A stretch of DNA of 64,000 nucleotides from Comamonadaceae bacterium OTU4NAUVB1 (GTDB taxonomy: Bacteria > Pseudomonadota > Gammaproteobacteria > Burkholderiales > Burkholderiaceae_C). Made by a program: the position numbers and the translations under genes. How positions within the stretch are numbered: the first letter of the stretch is position 1; each line of letters starts with the position of its first letter. This document shows, one piece after another, positions 30,132-42,029 of the stretch. The notes under the pieces are model-generated. The model did not search any database, was not told the origin of the DNA, and was given only the letters and a program-made list of their open reading frames with translations. The DNA is taken from contig CP099605.1 of assembly GCA_024372625.1 (NCBI GenBank), positions 930,001-994,000 of the forward strand, written 5' to 3'.

Positions 30132-30857
30132 TCAGGTCGCGAGGTCGGCGGTGCGCACGGCGGCGATGAAGGCGCCGACCTTGGCGGCGTCCTTGATGCC
30201 TTTCATGCCCGGGCCGTCGGCCTCGACGCCGGAGCTGACGTCAACGGCCAGCGACCGGCAACGCGGGCGCAGCGCGGCGATGCCCTCTGCCACGTTTGCA
30301 GGTGTGAGTCCACCACTCAAGACGAGGTGAGCGTCGACGGCGGTTGGAAGGAGTGACCAATCGAATGCATTGCCGCCGCCGCCGAAACCCGCGACTTCGG
30401 CGTCGAGCAGGATGGCGTGGGCGTGGGAGAAATCGGATGCGTATTTTAGGAGGTCGAAACTTGCCCCTGCCGCCCCCAGAGGAATGCGCGCCGCGCGCAG
30501 GAAGCGGTGGGCGCCGTCGCCGCTCGCCTCGACGCACCACGCGGGCGATTCGTCACCGTGGAACTGGGCCATCGCGCCGGGCACCCGCCGCAGGGCGTCG
30601 CGCACCCGGGTCGCGTCGTCGTTGACGAACAGCAGCACCGGCGTGACGAAGGGCGGCAGGCGCGCCGCCAACTCGGCCGCCCGCGCGACCGACACGGCGC
30701 GCGGACTCGGCGGATAGAGCACGAAGCCGACCGCGTCGGCGCCGGACTCGACGGCCGCGTCGACGTCGGCCTCGCGCGTCAAGCCGCAGATCTTGATGCG
30801 CGTGCGGGATGACGCGGACCTCGCGACGGCAGTGGACGGAACGGTTGGAAGGCTCAT
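30132..30857 (-). CDS. trpF: phosphoribosylanthranilate isomerase
   Basis: A 241-residue TIM-barrel isomerase of tryptophan synthesis. The catalytic Cys lies in [15 protein letters not shown] and the Asp in [29 protein letters not shown] and [13 protein letters not shown] are family strands. The first 20 residues are Ser/Thr/Val-rich and precede the conserved core; the ATG at 30857 is the first good start. It lies 46 bases after truA. Confidence 0.95.
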   Translation of the reverse strand: MSLPTVPSTAVARSASSRTRIKICGLTREADVDAAVESGADAVGFVLYPPSPRAVSVARAAELAARLPPFVTPVLLFVNDDATRVRDALRRVPGAMAQFHGDESPAWCVEASGDGAHRFLRAARIPLGAAGASFDLLKYASDFSHAHAILLDAEVAGFGGGGNAFDWSLLPTAVDAHLVLSGGLTPANVAEGIAALRPRCRSLAVDVSSGVEADGPGMKGIKDAAKVGAFIAAVRTADLAT

Positions 30858-30903
30858 GCGGACGATGATACGCACGCCCCTCCCGGCACGCCGGCACCCG
30901 ACT

Positions 30904-31698
30904 TCAGGCGCCGAGCGTGGCCTCGGCCGGCAGGCCCCAGGCCGCATCGTAGAGCGGGCCGAGGAAATACAGCCCGTCGGCGGAGAAGGTCGGCGCGGCG
31001 ACCTTGCGGCTGCGCGCGGCCAACACCTCGGCGATCCACTCCGGCGGCGCCTCGCCATGACCCACCCGCAGCAGGCAGCCCATCAGGTTGCGGATCATGT
31101 GATGCAGGAAGGCATCGGCCTCGAACTCGAAGCGCCAATGGCAGCGCTCGCCGTCGGCGGACGCGTCACGCCGGAGGATGTCGATGCGCCGCAGGTGCTT
31201 GACCGGCGATCGCGCCTGGCAGGCCGAGGCCCGGAACGAACTGAAGTCGTGGGTGCCGATCAAATGGGCGGCGGCCGCACGCATGGCGTCGCCGTCGAGC
31301 GCGCGCATCGACCAGCCGACGCGTCCGGCGTCCAGGCTCGGGCGCACCGGGGATTGCGAGAGCTCGTAGCGGTAGCGGCGCGTCAGCGCGCTGGCCCGGC
31401 AGTGGAAGGCGTCGGGCACCGGATGCGCCCACTGCAACGCGATGTCCGCCGGCAGGTAGCGGTTGGTGCCACGAACCCAGGAGAACGGCGCGCGCTCGAT
31501 GTCGGTGTCGAAGTGCGCCACCTGCATGAGCGCGTGCACGCCGGCGTCGGTGCGACCGGCGCACAGCGTCGAGATCGGGGCGTCGGCGAATCGGCCCAAG
31601 GCGGCTTCGAGCCGGTCCTGCACGGTCCGTCCCGAGCGCTGACTCTGCCAGCCCTGGTAGGCCTGCCCGTTGTAGCGCACGCCCAGCGCGATCCTCAT
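30904..31698 (-). CDS. truA: tRNA pseudouridine(38-40) synthase
   Basis: A 264-residue enzyme that modifies the anticodon arm of tRNAs. The catalytic Asp is in CAGRTDAGVHALMQ (about residue 48); the start RIALGVRYNGQAYQGWQSQ and FLHHMIRNLMGCLL are typical. The ATG at 31698 is chosen because AGGGAAG precedes it; the open frame extends upstream without conserved sequence. The fimV-truA-trpF order recurs in beta- and gammaproteobacteria (as in Pseudomonas). Confidence 0.97.
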   Translation of the reverse strand: MRIALGVRYNGQAYQGWQSQRSGRTVQDRLEAALGRFADAPISTLCAGRTDAGVHALMQVAHFDTDIERAPFSWVRGTNRYLPADIALQWAHPVPDAFHCRASALTRRYRYELSQSPVRPSLDAGRVGWSMRALDGDAMRAAAAHLIGTHDFSSFRASACQARSPVKHLRRIDILRRDASADGERCHWRFEFEADAFLHHMIRNLMGCLLRVGHGEAPPEWIAEVLAARSRKVAAPTFSADGLYFLGPLYDAAWGLPAEATLGA

Positions 31699-31749
31699 GT
31701 CACTTCCCTGCGACGAAACGGGGCACCCGAGGCGCCATCCCACCTGCGA

Positions 31750-34452
31750 TCACTCGAGCTGGCTCAGCATCCGCCGGGCCTGCTGGCGCAGCTCGCCGGA
31801 ACTCTCGGATTCGACCTCCTCGATCAGCGACCGCGCGCCTTCGAGGTCGCCCATGGCCTGCAGCTCGCGCGCCAGCGCCAGCTTGATCGCCTGCGGGTCA
31901 CTGTCGATCTGGCGCTGCGACTCCAGGCTCGCGCGAACCGTGTCGGCCGCTGCCGGCGTGCGCGTCTGGGACAGGTCGCGGACGTCGAAATCGATCAGGC
32001 CCGAGTCCGGCGGCAGGTCGGCACGCAAGGTGGCGTACTCGCTCTCGGGCACCTCTGGCAGTGCCTGACGCGGGGGGGGCGTCTCGAGTGCGGCCGGCGT
32101 CGTGTCGAAATCCGCCAGATCGATCGTCAGCGGATGGTCCGCACCGCCGTCGAGGGGCGGATGCGGCATGGTGGACAGGAAGGGGTTCTGCGGCCGGTTC
32201 GCCTCGGGCGGGTTCTCGAGGGGCATCGAGATCGTCGTGTCCAGGGGCGGTTGCATGGGATCGACGGGCTTGCGAGCGGCTGGCGCAGGGGGCGGGACGG
32301 GATCGGGCCGATCGAGGTCCAGATCGAAATCGAGCGGCGCCACGGAAGGCACGAAGGCCGGTGCCTGCGACGTGAAGACCGGGGGCAGCGCCGACACGGG
32401 CTCGGGCGTGGAGGGCACGGCCGCGGGCACGGACACGGCCACCGGCACCGACGCGGTCTGCGCGCGGATCGCCTCGGCCGACATGCTCAGGGCTGCGGCC
32501 CCCGCCAGGCCACCGGCGCGGCCGTCGGCGTCGTAGGCCGGATTGCCGGGGTCCAGTTCGCGGCCCATCTCCAGCACGCGCGCCCAGTCGCCGCCGGTGC
32601 CGCCGGTCAGTGCGTGGACGTCCTGCGCCAGCGTCGCGTAAGCACGGACGTCGCGACGCTTGGCATGGATCTCCAGCAGCTTCAGGTGGATGGCCACGCG
32701 TTCCGGTTGCGCCTTCAGGGCCTCGCGCAGGATTTCCTCGGCCTGCAGGTCGCGGCCGTAGGCGAGGTAGACATCGGCCTCCGCGACCGGATCGACATCG
32801 GCGGCATCGACGTGGCTGGGCGAATAGGAAAGCGACGATGCCAACGCGCCGCCGCGCTGGCGCGTGTCCACCGATTCGCCGCCGCTCGCGGCGAAGAACG
32901 AGTCCTTGGGCACGTTGCTTTCCAGGAAGACGCTGTCGGCCGCATCCCGGCGCCTGCGGCTGTTCAGACGGAACGCCAGCCAGGCGATCAGCAGACCCAT
33001 CAGGCCGAGGCCGCCGAGCGCCAGCGGGTTGGCCAGGATGGACTCGTACCAGGCCTCTTCGGAACCGGCCGCGGTGGCAGCAGCGGGCACGGACACGCTC
33101 GCGGCGGGCGTGGCGGGCGTGGTGGGCGTGCTGGCCGTCGGCGCGGCGGTGCCGTTGCCCGGGCCGGCCGCATCGGCTGCGGCGGGTGCGGCTGCGACGG
33201 CGGTCGCGGCGGTACTGCCGGACGCTGGCGTGATCGCCGGCGTACCTGGAGTGGGCGCGCTGGCGACGCCCAGCGGACCTGCGACGCCCGCGGTGGGCGC
33301 CCCGGGCGCGGAACCGGCCACGCCACCACCACCGGCGCCCGCCTGCGGCGTCGGGGCATTCGCGGATGCCGGCGCGCTGCCGCCCGGTGCGATGGTCAAC
33401 CGGTCGGCGGGCGTGTCGGGCGTGCGCGCCTGCACGTCGGACTGCACCCTGCCGGCCGCCTGCCGACCCGGCGGCGCCAGGCCGGAAGCCGGCGCGTTGT
33501 CGGCCAGCTGGCGGCGGTAGTCACCGAAGTCGCGACTCTGGGCGATGACGGCGCGCCGTGCGTCCTGCGGCGACAAGGCGCCGGCCTGCGACGCATCGGG
33601 CACTTCCATCACGGCACCGGCCCGGACGCGATTGAGGTTGCCTTCCATGAAGGCGTCGGGATTGGCGCGCAGCAGCGCCACGAGCATCTGGTCGAGCGAG
33701 ATCTCGGCGGGCTTGACGGCGTTGGCGATCCGGCTGGCGGTGTCGCCGGGGCGCACGGTGATCTGGCGACCACCGCCACCGTCGACGCTGCTCCTGGCCG
33801 TGGGAGGCACGATGCGTTCCGCCGGTGCCGGCGCCGGCGCCGGTGCTTGCGTGACGCTCGTGGGCCGTTGAGCGGGCACGGCACGTGGCCGATCCGTCGG
33901 CGGCGTCGAGGGTCTGGCGCGGTCCTCGCCCGCGACGGACGCCGGACGCGACGCGGGGACCGGCACGGCCGCCACGGCCGGGGGCGGGGCCACCGGGCGG
34001 GCGCCCGCCGGATCGATCAGCACGGTGTAGTCGCGGAACACGCGTCCCGAACTGCCGTTGGCTTCGAGCAGCACGTCGATGAAGGGATCGGCCATCTGCC
34101 GGCTGCTGGACAGCTGCACGACATAGCGGCCGTTCGGGCGGCGCTGCACGGTCGCCTGCACGTCCGCGAGCGCCGAGTTGTAGGGCACGCCGATGGCACG
34201 GAACGCATCGGCCGACGGGATGCGGACCCGCAGGCCGTCGGCCTCGGCGGCCGTGACGTCCGTCAGTTCGACTTCCGCGCGAAGCGGCTCCCCCAGGGAC
34301 GACAGCACGTTGATCCGACCCAGGGAGAGCGCTGCCGCGTCGATGCCGAACGTGCCGAGGGCCAGTGCGATGCCCGCCGCGACGAGGGACAGGGCGGGGC
34401 GGCGGGGGAGGGAAGGCAGGAGGGGAGCGGCGCGTGCCGGAGATCTGTTCAT
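31750..34452 (-). CDS. fimV: FimV-like inner-membrane hub protein
   Basis: A 900-residue protein. A signal-type helix (LSLVAAGIALALGTFG) is followed by the FimV N-terminal domain (LSLGRINVLSSLGEPLRAEV). A LysM-type domain at about residues 225-285 (ITVRPGDTASRIA) probably binds peptidoglycan. After a long Pro/Ala/Gly-rich linker, a single membrane helix is at about residues 473-495, then an acidic cytoplasmic part with TPR-like helices (DPVAEADVYLAYGRD) and the FimV C-terminal motif DLEGARSLIEEV. FimV organises polar type IV pili and twitching in Pseudomonas. The ATG at 34452 is preferred to an upstream TTG. Confidence 0.9.
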   Translation of the reverse strand: MNRSPARAAPLLPSLPRRPALSLVAAGIALALGTFGIDAAALSLGRINVLSSLGEPLRAEVELTDVTAAEADGLRVRIPSADAFRAIGVPYNSALADVQATVQRRPNGRYVVQLSSSRQMADPFIDVLLEANGSSGRVFRDYTVLIDPAGARPVAPPPAVAAVPVPASRPASVAGEDRARPSTPPTDRPRAVPAQRPTSVTQAPAPAPAPAERIVPPTARSSVDGGGGRQITVRPGDTASRIANAVKPAEISLDQMLVALLRANPDAFMEGNLNRVRAGAVMEVPDASQAGALSPQDARRAVIAQSRDFGDYRRQLADNAPASGLAPPGRQAAGRVQSDVQARTPDTPADRLTIAPGGSAPASANAPTPQAGAGGGGVAGSAPGAPTAGVAGPLGVASAPTPGTPAITPASGSTAATAVAAAPAAADAAGPGNGTAAPTASTPTTPATPAASVSVPAAATAAGSEEAWYESILANPLALGGLGLMGLLIAWLAFRLNSRRRRDAADSVFLESNVPKDSFFAASGGESVDTRQRGGALASSLSYSPSHVDAADVDPVAEADVYLAYGRDLQAEEILREALKAQPERVAIHLKLLEIHAKRRDVRAYATLAQDVHALTGGTGGDWARVLEMGRELDPGNPAYDADGRAGGLAGAAALSMSAEAIRAQTASVPVAVSVPAAVPSTPEPVSALPPVFTSQAPAFVPSVAPLDFDLDLDRPDPVPPPAPAARKPVDPMQPPLDTTISMPLENPPEANRPQNPFLSTMPHPPLDGGADHPLTIDLADFDTTPAALETPPPRQALPEVPESEYATLRADLPPDSGLIDFDVRDLSQTRTPAAADTVRASLESQRQIDSDPQAIKLALARELQAMGDLEGARSLIEEVESESSGELRQQARRMLSQLE

Positions 34453-34586
34453 TCGGGGCGGAGCCAAACAGCGTTAAGAATTGTAAGGGGACGTTAACAT
34501 TATCGTTTCGCACTGACAAGGCGCCGTCCATCACCCCCGCCCGGCAGCGCGCGGCCTGTCGACCGGGCGCCGCGTCGTCGGGAAAC

Positions 34587-35756
34587 TCAGGCTTCCAGCA
34601 GGATGCGCAGCATGCGGCGCAGCGGCTCGGCCGCGCCCCACAGCAGCTGGTCGCCGATGGTAAAGGCGCCGACGTAGTCGGGCCCCATGGCCAGCTTGCG
34701 GATGCGGCCGACCGGAATGTCCATGGTGCCGGTCACGGCCACCGGGGTGAGCGACCTGACCGTCGCCTCGCGCGTGTTGGGCACGACCTTCGCCCATGGG
34801 TTGTCAGCGGCGATCATGGCCTCGATGTCCGCCACGGGCACGTTCTTCTTCAACTTGAAGGTCAGCGCCTGACTGTGGCAGCGCATGGCGCCGACGCGCA
34901 CGCAGAAGCCGTCGACCGGCGTCGCCGCGGTGCCGAAGCCGGCGCCCTGGCCCAGGATCTTGTTGGTCTCCGCGCCGCCCTTCCACTCTTCCTTGGACGT
35001 GCCCCAGCCTTCCTCTTCCTGGCCCTTGCCCAGGCCCAGGTCCTTGTCGATCCAGGGAATCAGCGAGCCGCCCAGGGGGGCGCCGAAGTTCGCGATCTCG
35101 CTCGCGCCGAGGTTCTGCTGCTTCTGCAGCACCTTGCGGTCGATCTCCAGGATGGCGGACTTGGGGTCGTCCAGCAATGCGCGCACCTCGGCGTTGAGCG
35201 TGCCGAACTGCGTGAGCAGTTCGCGCATGTGCTGCGCGCCGCCGCCCGACGCGGCCTGGTAGGTCATGCTGGTCATCCACTCGACCAGGCCGGCCTTGTA
35301 CAGCGCGCCGACGCCCATCAGCATGCAGCTGACGGTGCAATTGCCGCCGATCCAGTTCTTGCCGCCCTTGACCAGCGCGTTGCGGATGACGGGCAGGTTG
35401 ACCGGGTCCAGCACGATGACGGCATCGTCCTGCATGCGCAGGGTGGAGGCGGCGTCGATCCAGTGGCCGGTCCAGCCGGTCGCGCGCAGCTTGGAAAACA
35501 CGGCGGAGGTGTAGTCGCCGCCCTGCGCCGTGACGACGATCTCGCACTTCTTGAGCGCCTCGATGTCGTGGGCGTCCTGGAGCGTGGTCTCGTTCTTCGC
35601 CCAGGCCGGAGCCTTGCCGCCGGCGTTGGAGGTGGAGAAGAAGACCGGCTCGATGAGACCGAAGTCGTCTTCGGCCTGCATGCGGTCCATCAGGACCGAG
35701 CCGACCATGCCGCGCCAGCCCACGAGGCCGACCAGAGGTTGAGATGCGTTCGCCAT
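34587..35756 (-). CDS. asd: aspartate-semialdehyde dehydrogenase
   Basis: A 389-residue enzyme that reduces aspartyl phosphate to the semialdehyde for Lys, Met, Thr and diaminopimelate synthesis. [18 protein letters not shown] is the NADP-binding start; the catalytic Cys is in [13 protein letters not shown] (about residue 135), and [13 protein letters not shown] carries the active-site His. It is of the gammaproteobacterial type with the GWRGMVG motif. It sits between leuB and fimV on the same strand, an order seen widely in proteobacteria. Confidence 0.97.
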   Translation of the reverse strand: MANASQPLVGLVGWRGMVGSVLMDRMQAEDDFGLIEPVFFSTSNAGGKAPAWAKNETTLQDAHDIEALKKCEIVVTAQGGDYTSAVFSKLRATGWTGHWIDAASTLRMQDDAVIVLDPVNLPVIRNALVKGGKNWIGGNCTVSCMLMGVGALYKAGLVEWMTSMTYQAASGGGAQHMRELLTQFGTLNAEVRALLDDPKSAILEIDRKVLQKQQNLGASEIANFGAPLGGSLIPWIDKDLGLGKGQEEEGWGTSKEEWKGGAETNKILGQGAGFGTAATPVDGFCVRVGAMRCHSQALTFKLKKNVPVADIEAMIAADNPWAKVVPNTREATVRSLTPVAVTGTMDIPVGRIRKLAMGPDYVGAFTIGDQLLWGAAEPLRRMLRILLEA

Positions 35757-35843
35757 TTCAGTGTGCCCTTTGAGAAAAAGAAGGATGGGTTTCTCTTTGC
35801 GCCCGGCTCGTCGGGCCGGGGGGCATGACGAAGCGGGCCGCGG

Positions 35844-36956
<1,113 letters not shown>

Positions 36957-37016
36957 GAGTCTTTTCTTTTGTCTTGGAGAGGGGGCGAGGCGGGTGCGCG
37001 CATCCGCCTCGGCGGT

Positions 37017-37667
37017 TCAGACCAGCGCGGTCTTCGCCAGCCAGGGCTTGGTGGCCAGGCGCTCGGTCTCGAAGGCCAGGATCTTGTCCTTCTTCTGCAG
37101 CGTGAGCCCGATGTCGTCGAGACCGTTGAGCAGGCAGAACTTGCGGAAGGCCTGCACCTCGAAGGCCAGTTCGGTGCCGTCGGGCTTGACGACGACCTGG
37201 CGCTCCAGGTCGATGGTGAGCGCATAGCCGGGAAAGGCGAACACCTCGTCGAACAGCTGCGCGACCTGCGACTCCGGCAGCACGATCGGCAGCAGGCCGT
37301 TCTTGAAGCTGTTGTTGAAGAAGATGTCGGCGTAGCTCGGCGCGATGATGGCGCGGAAGCCGAACTGGTCGAGTGCCCACGGCGCGTGCTCGCGCGACGA
37401 GCCGCAACCGAAGTTCTTCCGCGCCAGCAGCACGGAGGCGCCGGCGTAGCGCGGCTGGTTGAGGACGAAATCGGGATTGGGCCTGCGCGAGCCCGGGTCC
37501 TGTCCCGGTTCGCCGTGGTCGAGGTAGCGCCACTCGTCGAACAGGTTCGGGCCGAAGCCGGTCTTGCGGATCGACTTGAGGAACTGCTTGGGGATGATGG
37601 CGTCGGTGTCGACGTTCTCGCGATCCATCGGTGCCGCGAGGCCTTTGTGAACGGTGAATTTCTGCAT
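37017..37667 (-). CDS. leuD: 3-isopropylmalate dehydratase small subunit
   Basis: A 216-residue swivel-domain subunit that pairs with LeuC to isomerise 2- to 3-isopropylmalate. [16 protein letters not shown] is the signature, with [15 protein letters not shown] and [17 protein letters not shown], which mark the bacterial LeuD type. It lies 16 bases downstream of leuC, so the two are surely co-translated. Confidence 0.97.
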   Translation of the reverse strand: MQKFTVHKGLAAPMDRENVDTDAIIPKQFLKSIRKTGFGPNLFDEWRYLDHGEPGQDPGSRRPNPDFVLNQPRYAGASVLLARKNFGCGSSREHAPWALDQFGFRAIIAPSYADIFFNNSFKNGLLPIVLPESQVAQLFDEVFAFPGYALTIDLERQVVVKPDGTELAFEVQAFRKFCLLNGLDDIGLTLQKKDKILAFETERLATKPWLAKTALV

Positions 37668-37683
37668 TTGAGGTTTTCCTCGA

Positions 37684-39105
37684 TCAGGCGAATTGACGGA
37701 TGTCGACGAAGTGGCCGTGCACCGCGGCGGCGGCGGCCATGGCCGGACTCACGAGGTGGGTGCGTCCGCCGGCGCCCTGGCGGCCCTCGAAGTTGCGGTT
37801 GCTGGTCGAGGCGCAACGCTCGCCCGGCTCCAGCCGGTCGGCGTTCATCGCCAGGCACATCGAGCAGCCGGGCTCGCGCCACTCGAAGCCGGCGGCCTTG
37901 AAGATCTGGTCGAGTCCTTCGCGCTCGGCCTGTTCCTTGACGAGTCCGGACCCCGGCACCACCATCGCCAGCTTGACGTTCCCGGCCACCTTCTGGCCGA
38001 GTCGCTTGACCACCGCGGCGGCCTCGCGCATGTCCTCGATCCGGCTGTTGGTGCACGAGCCGATGAAGACCTTGTCGACGAAGATGTCGTTCATCGGCTT
38101 GTTGGGCTCCAGGCCCATGTAGGTGAGGGCGCGCTCGATGGCGCCACGCTTGTTGGCGTCCTTTTCCTTGTCAGGATCGGGCACGCGGCCGTCGATGGCC
38201 GTCACCATCTCGGGCGAAGTGCCCCAGGTGACCTGCGGCGGGATCTGCGCCGCGTCGAGTTCGACCACGGCGTCGAAGCGTGCATCGGGGTCCGACTGCA
38301 GCGTCTTCCAGTAGGCCACCGCCTGATCCCATTCGACGCCGGTCGGCGCGAAAGGGCGGCCCTTGACGTAGGCGATGGTCTTGTCGTCGACCGCCACCAG
38401 CCCGGCGCGCGCACCGGCCTCGATGGCCATGTTGCACACGGTCATGCGGCCTTCCATGCTCAGTTCACGGATCGCCGAGCCGCCGAACTCGATGGTGTAG
38501 CCGGTGCCCCCGGCGGTGCCGATGCGTCCGATGATCGCCAGCACGATGTCCTTGGCCGTGCAGCCCAGGGGCAGCTTGCCCTCGACCTTGATCAGCAGGT
38601 TCTTGGCCTTCTTGGCCAGCAGCGTCTGCGTCGCCATCACGTGCTCGACCTCGCTGGTGCCGATGCCGTGCGCGAGGGCGCCGAACGCGCCGTGCGTGGA
38701 GGTGTGGGAGTCGCCGCAGACGACGGTCATGCCCGGCAGCGTCGCGCCCGACTCGGGGCCGATGACGTGGACGATGCCCTGGCGCTTGCTCAGGAACGGG
38801 AAGAAGGCGGCGGCGCCGAATTCCTCGATGTTGTGATCGAGCGTGGTGACCTGTTCCTTGCTGATCGGATCGGTGATGCCGTCGTAGCCGCGTTCCCAGC
38901 CTGTGGTGGGCGTGTTGTGGTCGGCCGTGGCGACCACCGAACTGATGCGCCAGAGCTTGCGCCCCGCGACGCGCAGGCCCTCGAAGGCCTGCGGGCTGGT
39001 CACCTCGTGGACCAGGTGGCGGTCGATGTAGAGGATGGAAGTGCCGTCCTCCTCGGTGTGGACGACGTGTTCGTCCCAGAGCTTGTCGTAGAGCGTGCGT
39101 GCCAT
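37684..39105 (-). CDS. leuC: 3-isopropylmalate dehydratase large subunit
   Basis: A 473-residue aconitase-family subunit. The iron-sulfur cysteines are visible in FIGSCTNSR and [29 protein letters not shown] and [15 protein letters not shown] are typical. The ATG at 39105 starts the conserved [14 protein letters not shown]. It lies 82 bases downstream of a LysR-type regulator gene on the same strand, with no terminator between them, suggesting that lysR and leuCDB may share a transcript. Confidence 0.97.
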   Translation of the reverse strand: MARTLYDKLWDEHVVHTEEDGTSILYIDRHLVHEVTSPQAFEGLRVAGRKLWRISSVVATADHNTPTTGWERGYDGITDPISKEQVTTLDHNIEEFGAAAFFPFLSKRQGIVHVIGPESGATLPGMTVVCGDSHTSTHGAFGALAHGIGTSEVEHVMATQTLLAKKAKNLLIKVEGKLPLGCTAKDIVLAIIGRIGTAGGTGYTIEFGGSAIRELSMEGRMTVCNMAIEAGARAGLVAVDDKTIAYVKGRPFAPTGVEWDQAVAYWKTLQSDPDARFDAVVELDAAQIPPQVTWGTSPEMVTAIDGRVPDPDKEKDANKRGAIERALTYMGLEPNKPMNDIFVDKVFIGSCTNSRIEDMREAAAVVKRLGQKVAGNVKLAMVVPGSGLVKEQAEREGLDQIFKAAGFEWREPGCSMCLAMNADRLEPGERCASTSNRNFEGRQGAGGRTHLVSPAMAAAAAVHGHFVDIRQFA

Positions 39106-39187
39106 GGTGGGTTTTCCTTCGTGGGTTCTCTTGGGATTCGGGAGCGTGTCGGTGGTGGGGTGTCGGCGGCGCGGGAGCGTCCGTGCC

Positions 39188-40138
39188 TCAGGCGGCGAGT
39201 CCGGCGGGCGCCGGCTCGACCGCTTCGCCGGAGGCACGCAGGTGCGCGACCAGTGCCCGTGCGGCGACGGGCAAGGTGGAGAAATCGCGTGCCACGAGCC
39301 GGATCTCGCGCCGGGCCCACCCGTCCGCGAGGGGAAGGCCGCGCAGCCGGTGGCCGATGCCCGCGCGCATGAGGTCGAACGCACGGCCCGGCATCACGCC
39401 GATGCCCAGGCCGTTCTCGATCATGCGGCACATGGCGTCCAGCCCGGTCACGTGGATGCGCAATCGGAGGTTGCGGCCGGCTTCCAGGGCCGCCTGGCGC
39501 GTCGCGACATAGATCGAACTGTTGGTGTGCAGGCCGACGTGGTCGAAGTCGAGCGCTTCGGCGAACGCCACGCTTGGCGCGGACCCGTCATCACCCCCGG
39601 ACTCTGCCCGCAGGAGGGCATGACCGGTCGGCACGACCAGCATCAGGTGATCGGTGCGATAAGGCTGGGTCTGCAGTTCGCTGGCCCCCTCCGGCGCGTG
39701 GCACACGCCCAGGTCGGCCGCACCTTCCCGAACGGCACGCAGCACTTCGGTGCTCAGGTGCTCCTCCAGATCGATCTTGATCTCCTCGTGCCGGTGGCGG
39801 AAGGCTCCCAGGTCCTCCGGCAGGAACTGGACGATGGCGGAGATGTTCGCGTGCATGCGAACATGGCCGCGCACGCCATCGGCGTATTCGCTGAGCTCGC
39901 CCTGCATCTTCTCGAGGCTGTAGAGCACCGAACGCGCGTGGTGCAGCAGACTCTCCCCGGCCGGTGTCAGGTCGACACCGCGGGCGTGGCGATAGAGCAG
40001 GCGCGTGGACAAGGTGGTCTCCAGGTCGGACAGGCGCTTGCTGACCGCCGAAGCGGCGATGAATTCGCGCTCCGCGGCGCGGCCGATGCTGCCCAGCTCG
40101 CACACCGCCACGAACAGCTGCAGCGAGGTCAGGTCCAT
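39188..40138 (-). CDS. LysR family transcriptional regulator
   Basis: A 316-residue regulator. The N-terminal helix-turn-helix is seen in [35 protein letters not shown] (parts: [21 protein letters not shown]), followed by a periplasmic-binding-like effector domain ([33 protein letters not shown]). I use the ATG at 40138 (MDLTSLQLF), the usual LysR start. It lies directly upstream of leuCDB in the same direction. Whether it controls the leu genes is inference; most LysR targets are divergent, and the adjacent divergent strand here is empty. Confidence 0.9.
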   Translation of the reverse strand: MDLTSLQLFVAVCELGSIGRAAEREFIAASAVSKRLSDLETTLSTRLLYRHARGVDLTPAGESLLHHARSVLYSLEKMQGELSEYADGVRGHVRMHANISAIVQFLPEDLGAFRHRHEEIKIDLEEHLSTEVLRAVREGAADLGVCHAPEGASELQTQPYRTDHLMLVVPTGHALLRAESGGDDGSAPSVAFAEALDFDHVGLHTNSSIYVATRQAALEAGRNLRLRIHVTGLDAMCRMIENGLGIGVMPGRAFDLMRAGIGHRLRGLPLADGWARREIRLVARDFSTLPVAARALVAHLRASGEAVEPAPAGLAA

Positions 40139-40292
40139 GCGGCGGGCGAAACTGCGTTCTGAGGCAATCACGAAGGGGCATCGCGCGAAAAGATGGGGGG
40201 ACCATATTCTCTCCGCTTCGGACGGGTCTGGCCATCGCCAAGCGAGATGGCCAAGCCATCGATGGGCGATGAACCCCAGCATCGAGCGCCCA

Positions 40293-40318
40293 GAAAAAAG
40301 CGGACCGAAGTCCGCTTT
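40293..40318 (-). terminator. intrinsic terminator for the small lipoprotein gene
   Basis: Read on the minus strand, AAAGCGGAC-TTCG-GTCCGCTTT forms a nine-base stem with a stable TTCG tetraloop, followed by further T residues. It lies 22 bases past the stop of the entericidin-like gene. Confidence 0.9.
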
Positions 40319-40339
40319 CTCCAACGGGGTCGACCCGAT

Positions 40340-40480
40340 TTACTTCTTGCGCTCGGCGGCGTTCTCGATCTTCTCGCCACCCTTCTGGATGTCCTGGCCA
40401 GCGCCCTTGAACGTGTTGCAGCCTGCGAGGGGCACGGCGAAGGCAAAGGTAACGGCGATCAGTGCGGCAAGTTTCTTCAT
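40340..40480 (-). CDS. entericidin-like small lipoprotein
   Basis: A 46-residue lipoprotein. A basic start (MKKLAALIA), hydrophobic core and lipobox PLAGC (Cys at about residue 21) are followed by NTFKGAGQDIQKGGEKIENAA, the entericidin A/B pattern. I chose the ATG at 40480 since AAGGAG precedes it. In E. coli these are a small toxin/antidote pair; in Burkholderiales single copies are common, with unclear function. It has its own terminator, and an independent one for gltA lies upstream, so it is a single-gene transcript. Confidence 0.9.
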   Translation of the reverse strand: MKKLAALIAVTFAFAVPLAGCNTFKGAGQDIQKGGEKIENAAERKK

Positions 40481-40573
40481 GGGAACTCCTTCGGGATTTA
40501 TGGAATTGAAGTGGGTTGATCCACCGTCGAGGAGCGTAAGCAGATCGCGCGAAACACCCTGTAATCCAAAAGG

Positions 40574-40599
40574 CAAAAAAGCTGCCCTCGGGCAGCTTT
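40574..40599 (-). terminator. intrinsic terminator after gltA
   Basis: On the minus strand, AAAGCTGCC-CGAG-GGCAGCTTT forms a nine-base stem with a four-base loop and is followed by TTTG. It lies about 60 bases after the gltA stop. Confidence 0.9.
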
Positions 40600-40658
40600 C
40601 AGGGACAACCCGGGAAACTGTGTTGCAAATCCAACAACCCGGCGTTCGTTCCTGCGAA

Positions 40659-41969
40659 TCAGCGCGTGGCGATCGCCTGCACGTCGCGCTGCACCGAGCC
40701 TTCGAAGAGCTGGCGCGGCCGGCCGATCTTGTACTCCGGATCGCCGATCATCTCGTTGAGCTGAGCGATCCAGCCCACGGTGCGGGCGAGGGCGAACACG
40801 GCGGTGAACAACGGCACTGGAATGCCGATCGCGCGCTGCACGATGCCCGAATAGAAATCGACGTTCGGGTAGAGCTTGCGCGAGACGAAATACTCGTCTT
40901 CCAGGGCGATCTTCTCGAGGGCCATGGCCAGCTTGAACAGCGGGTCGTTTTCCAGGCCCATCTCGGCGAGCACTTCCTTGCAGGTTTCCTGCATCAGCTT
41001 GGCGCGCGGATCGTAGTTCTTGTAGACCCGGTGACCGAAGCCCATCAGCTTGACGTTGGAGTTCTTGTCCTTGACCTGCTTGATGAACTCACCGATCTTC
41101 TCGACGCCGCCCGCCTTCTGGATGTCGTAGAGCATGTTCAGCGCCGCCTCGTTGGCACCGCCATGGGCAGGACCCCAGAGGCACGCCACGCCGGCCGCGA
41201 TGGCGGCGAACGGGTTGGTCCCGGACGATCCGCACAGGCGCACGGTGGACGTCGAGGCATTCTGTTCATGATCGGCGTGCAGGATGAAGATGCGGTCGAG
41301 CGCGCGTTCGAGCACCGGGCTGACCTTGTATTCCTCGCACGGCGTGGCGAACATCATGTGCAGGAAATTGCCCGCGTAGCTCAGGTCGTTCCTGGGATAC
41401 ATGTACGGCTGGCCGATCGTGTACTTGTACGCCATGGCCACCAGCGTGGGCATCTTCGCGATGAGGCGGATCGCCGCGATCTCGCGGTGCTTCGGATTGT
41501 TGATGTCCGTGCTGTCGTGATAGAAGGCCGAGAGCGCGCCGACCAGCCCGGTCATGATCGCCATCGGATGGGCGTCGCGGCGGAAGCCGCGCAGGAAGAA
41601 CTGCATCTGCTCGTTGACCATCGTGTGGTTGGTCACGAGCTTGGTGAAGTCGCCCTTCTGGGTCTCGTTGGGCAGTTCTCCGTACAGCAGCAGGTGGCAG
41701 GTCTCGAGGAAGTCGCAGTTGGTGGCGAGCTGTTCGATCGGATAGCCGCGATAGAGCAGTTCGCCCTTGTCTCCATCGATGTAGGTGATGTGCGACTGGC
41801 ACGAGGCGGTCGACATGAAGCCTGGGTCGTACGTGAACATGCCGGTCTGCGCGTACAGCTTGCGGATGTCGATGACGTCGGGGCCCAAGGTGCCCTTGTA
41901 GATCGGCAGTTCGACGTTGTCACCGCCGTTGCTGAACGACAGGGTGGCTTTGGTGTCGGATGCTTTCAT
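40659..41969 (-). CDS. gltA: citrate synthase (type II)
   Basis: A 436-residue enzyme that condenses oxaloacetate and acetyl-CoA. Catalytic residues lie in [12 protein letters not shown] (His), [15 protein letters not shown] (His) and [13 protein letters not shown] (Asp). The N-terminal beta domain ([19 protein letters not shown]) marks the proteobacterial hexameric type II form, which is usually inhibited by NADH. It follows sdhE by 60 bases on the same strand, so it closes the sdhCDAB-sdhE-gltA unit, with a terminator downstream. Confidence 0.97.
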   Translation of the reverse strand: MKASDTKATLSFSNGGDNVELPIYKGTLGPDVIDIRKLYAQTGMFTYDPGFMSTASCQSHITYIDGDKGELLYRGYPIEQLATNCDFLETCHLLLYGELPNETQKGDFTKLVTNHTMVNEQMQFFLRGFRRDAHPMAIMTGLVGALSAFYHDSTDINNPKHREIAAIRLIAKMPTLVAMAYKYTIGQPYMYPRNDLSYAGNFLHMMFATPCEEYKVSPVLERALDRIFILHADHEQNASTSTVRLCGSSGTNPFAAIAAGVACLWGPAHGGANEAALNMLYDIQKAGGVEKIGEFIKQVKDKNSNVKLMGFGHRVYKNYDPRAKLMQETCKEVLAEMGLENDPLFKLAMALEKIALEDEYFVSRKLYPNVDFYSGIVQRAIGIPVPLFTAVFALARTVGWIAQLNEMIGDPEYKIGRPRQLFEGSVQRDVQAIATR

Positions 41970-42029
41970 TGCGTTGCTTTCTTCAAAGAGGACATGCGAA
42001 AAGGTTGGAGGACGGGAAATTCGCGCCGG

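Noticed and set aside
30793..34497. A 1234-codon frame antisense to fimV, truA and trpF
   Set aside because: No conserved domain, composition typical of a shadow; three real genes occupy the other strand.
35785..35830. GC-rich hairpin between leuB and asd as a terminator
   Set aside because: The stem is only about six bases with no T-run on the minus strand, and both genes lie on the same strand, so it is not convincing.
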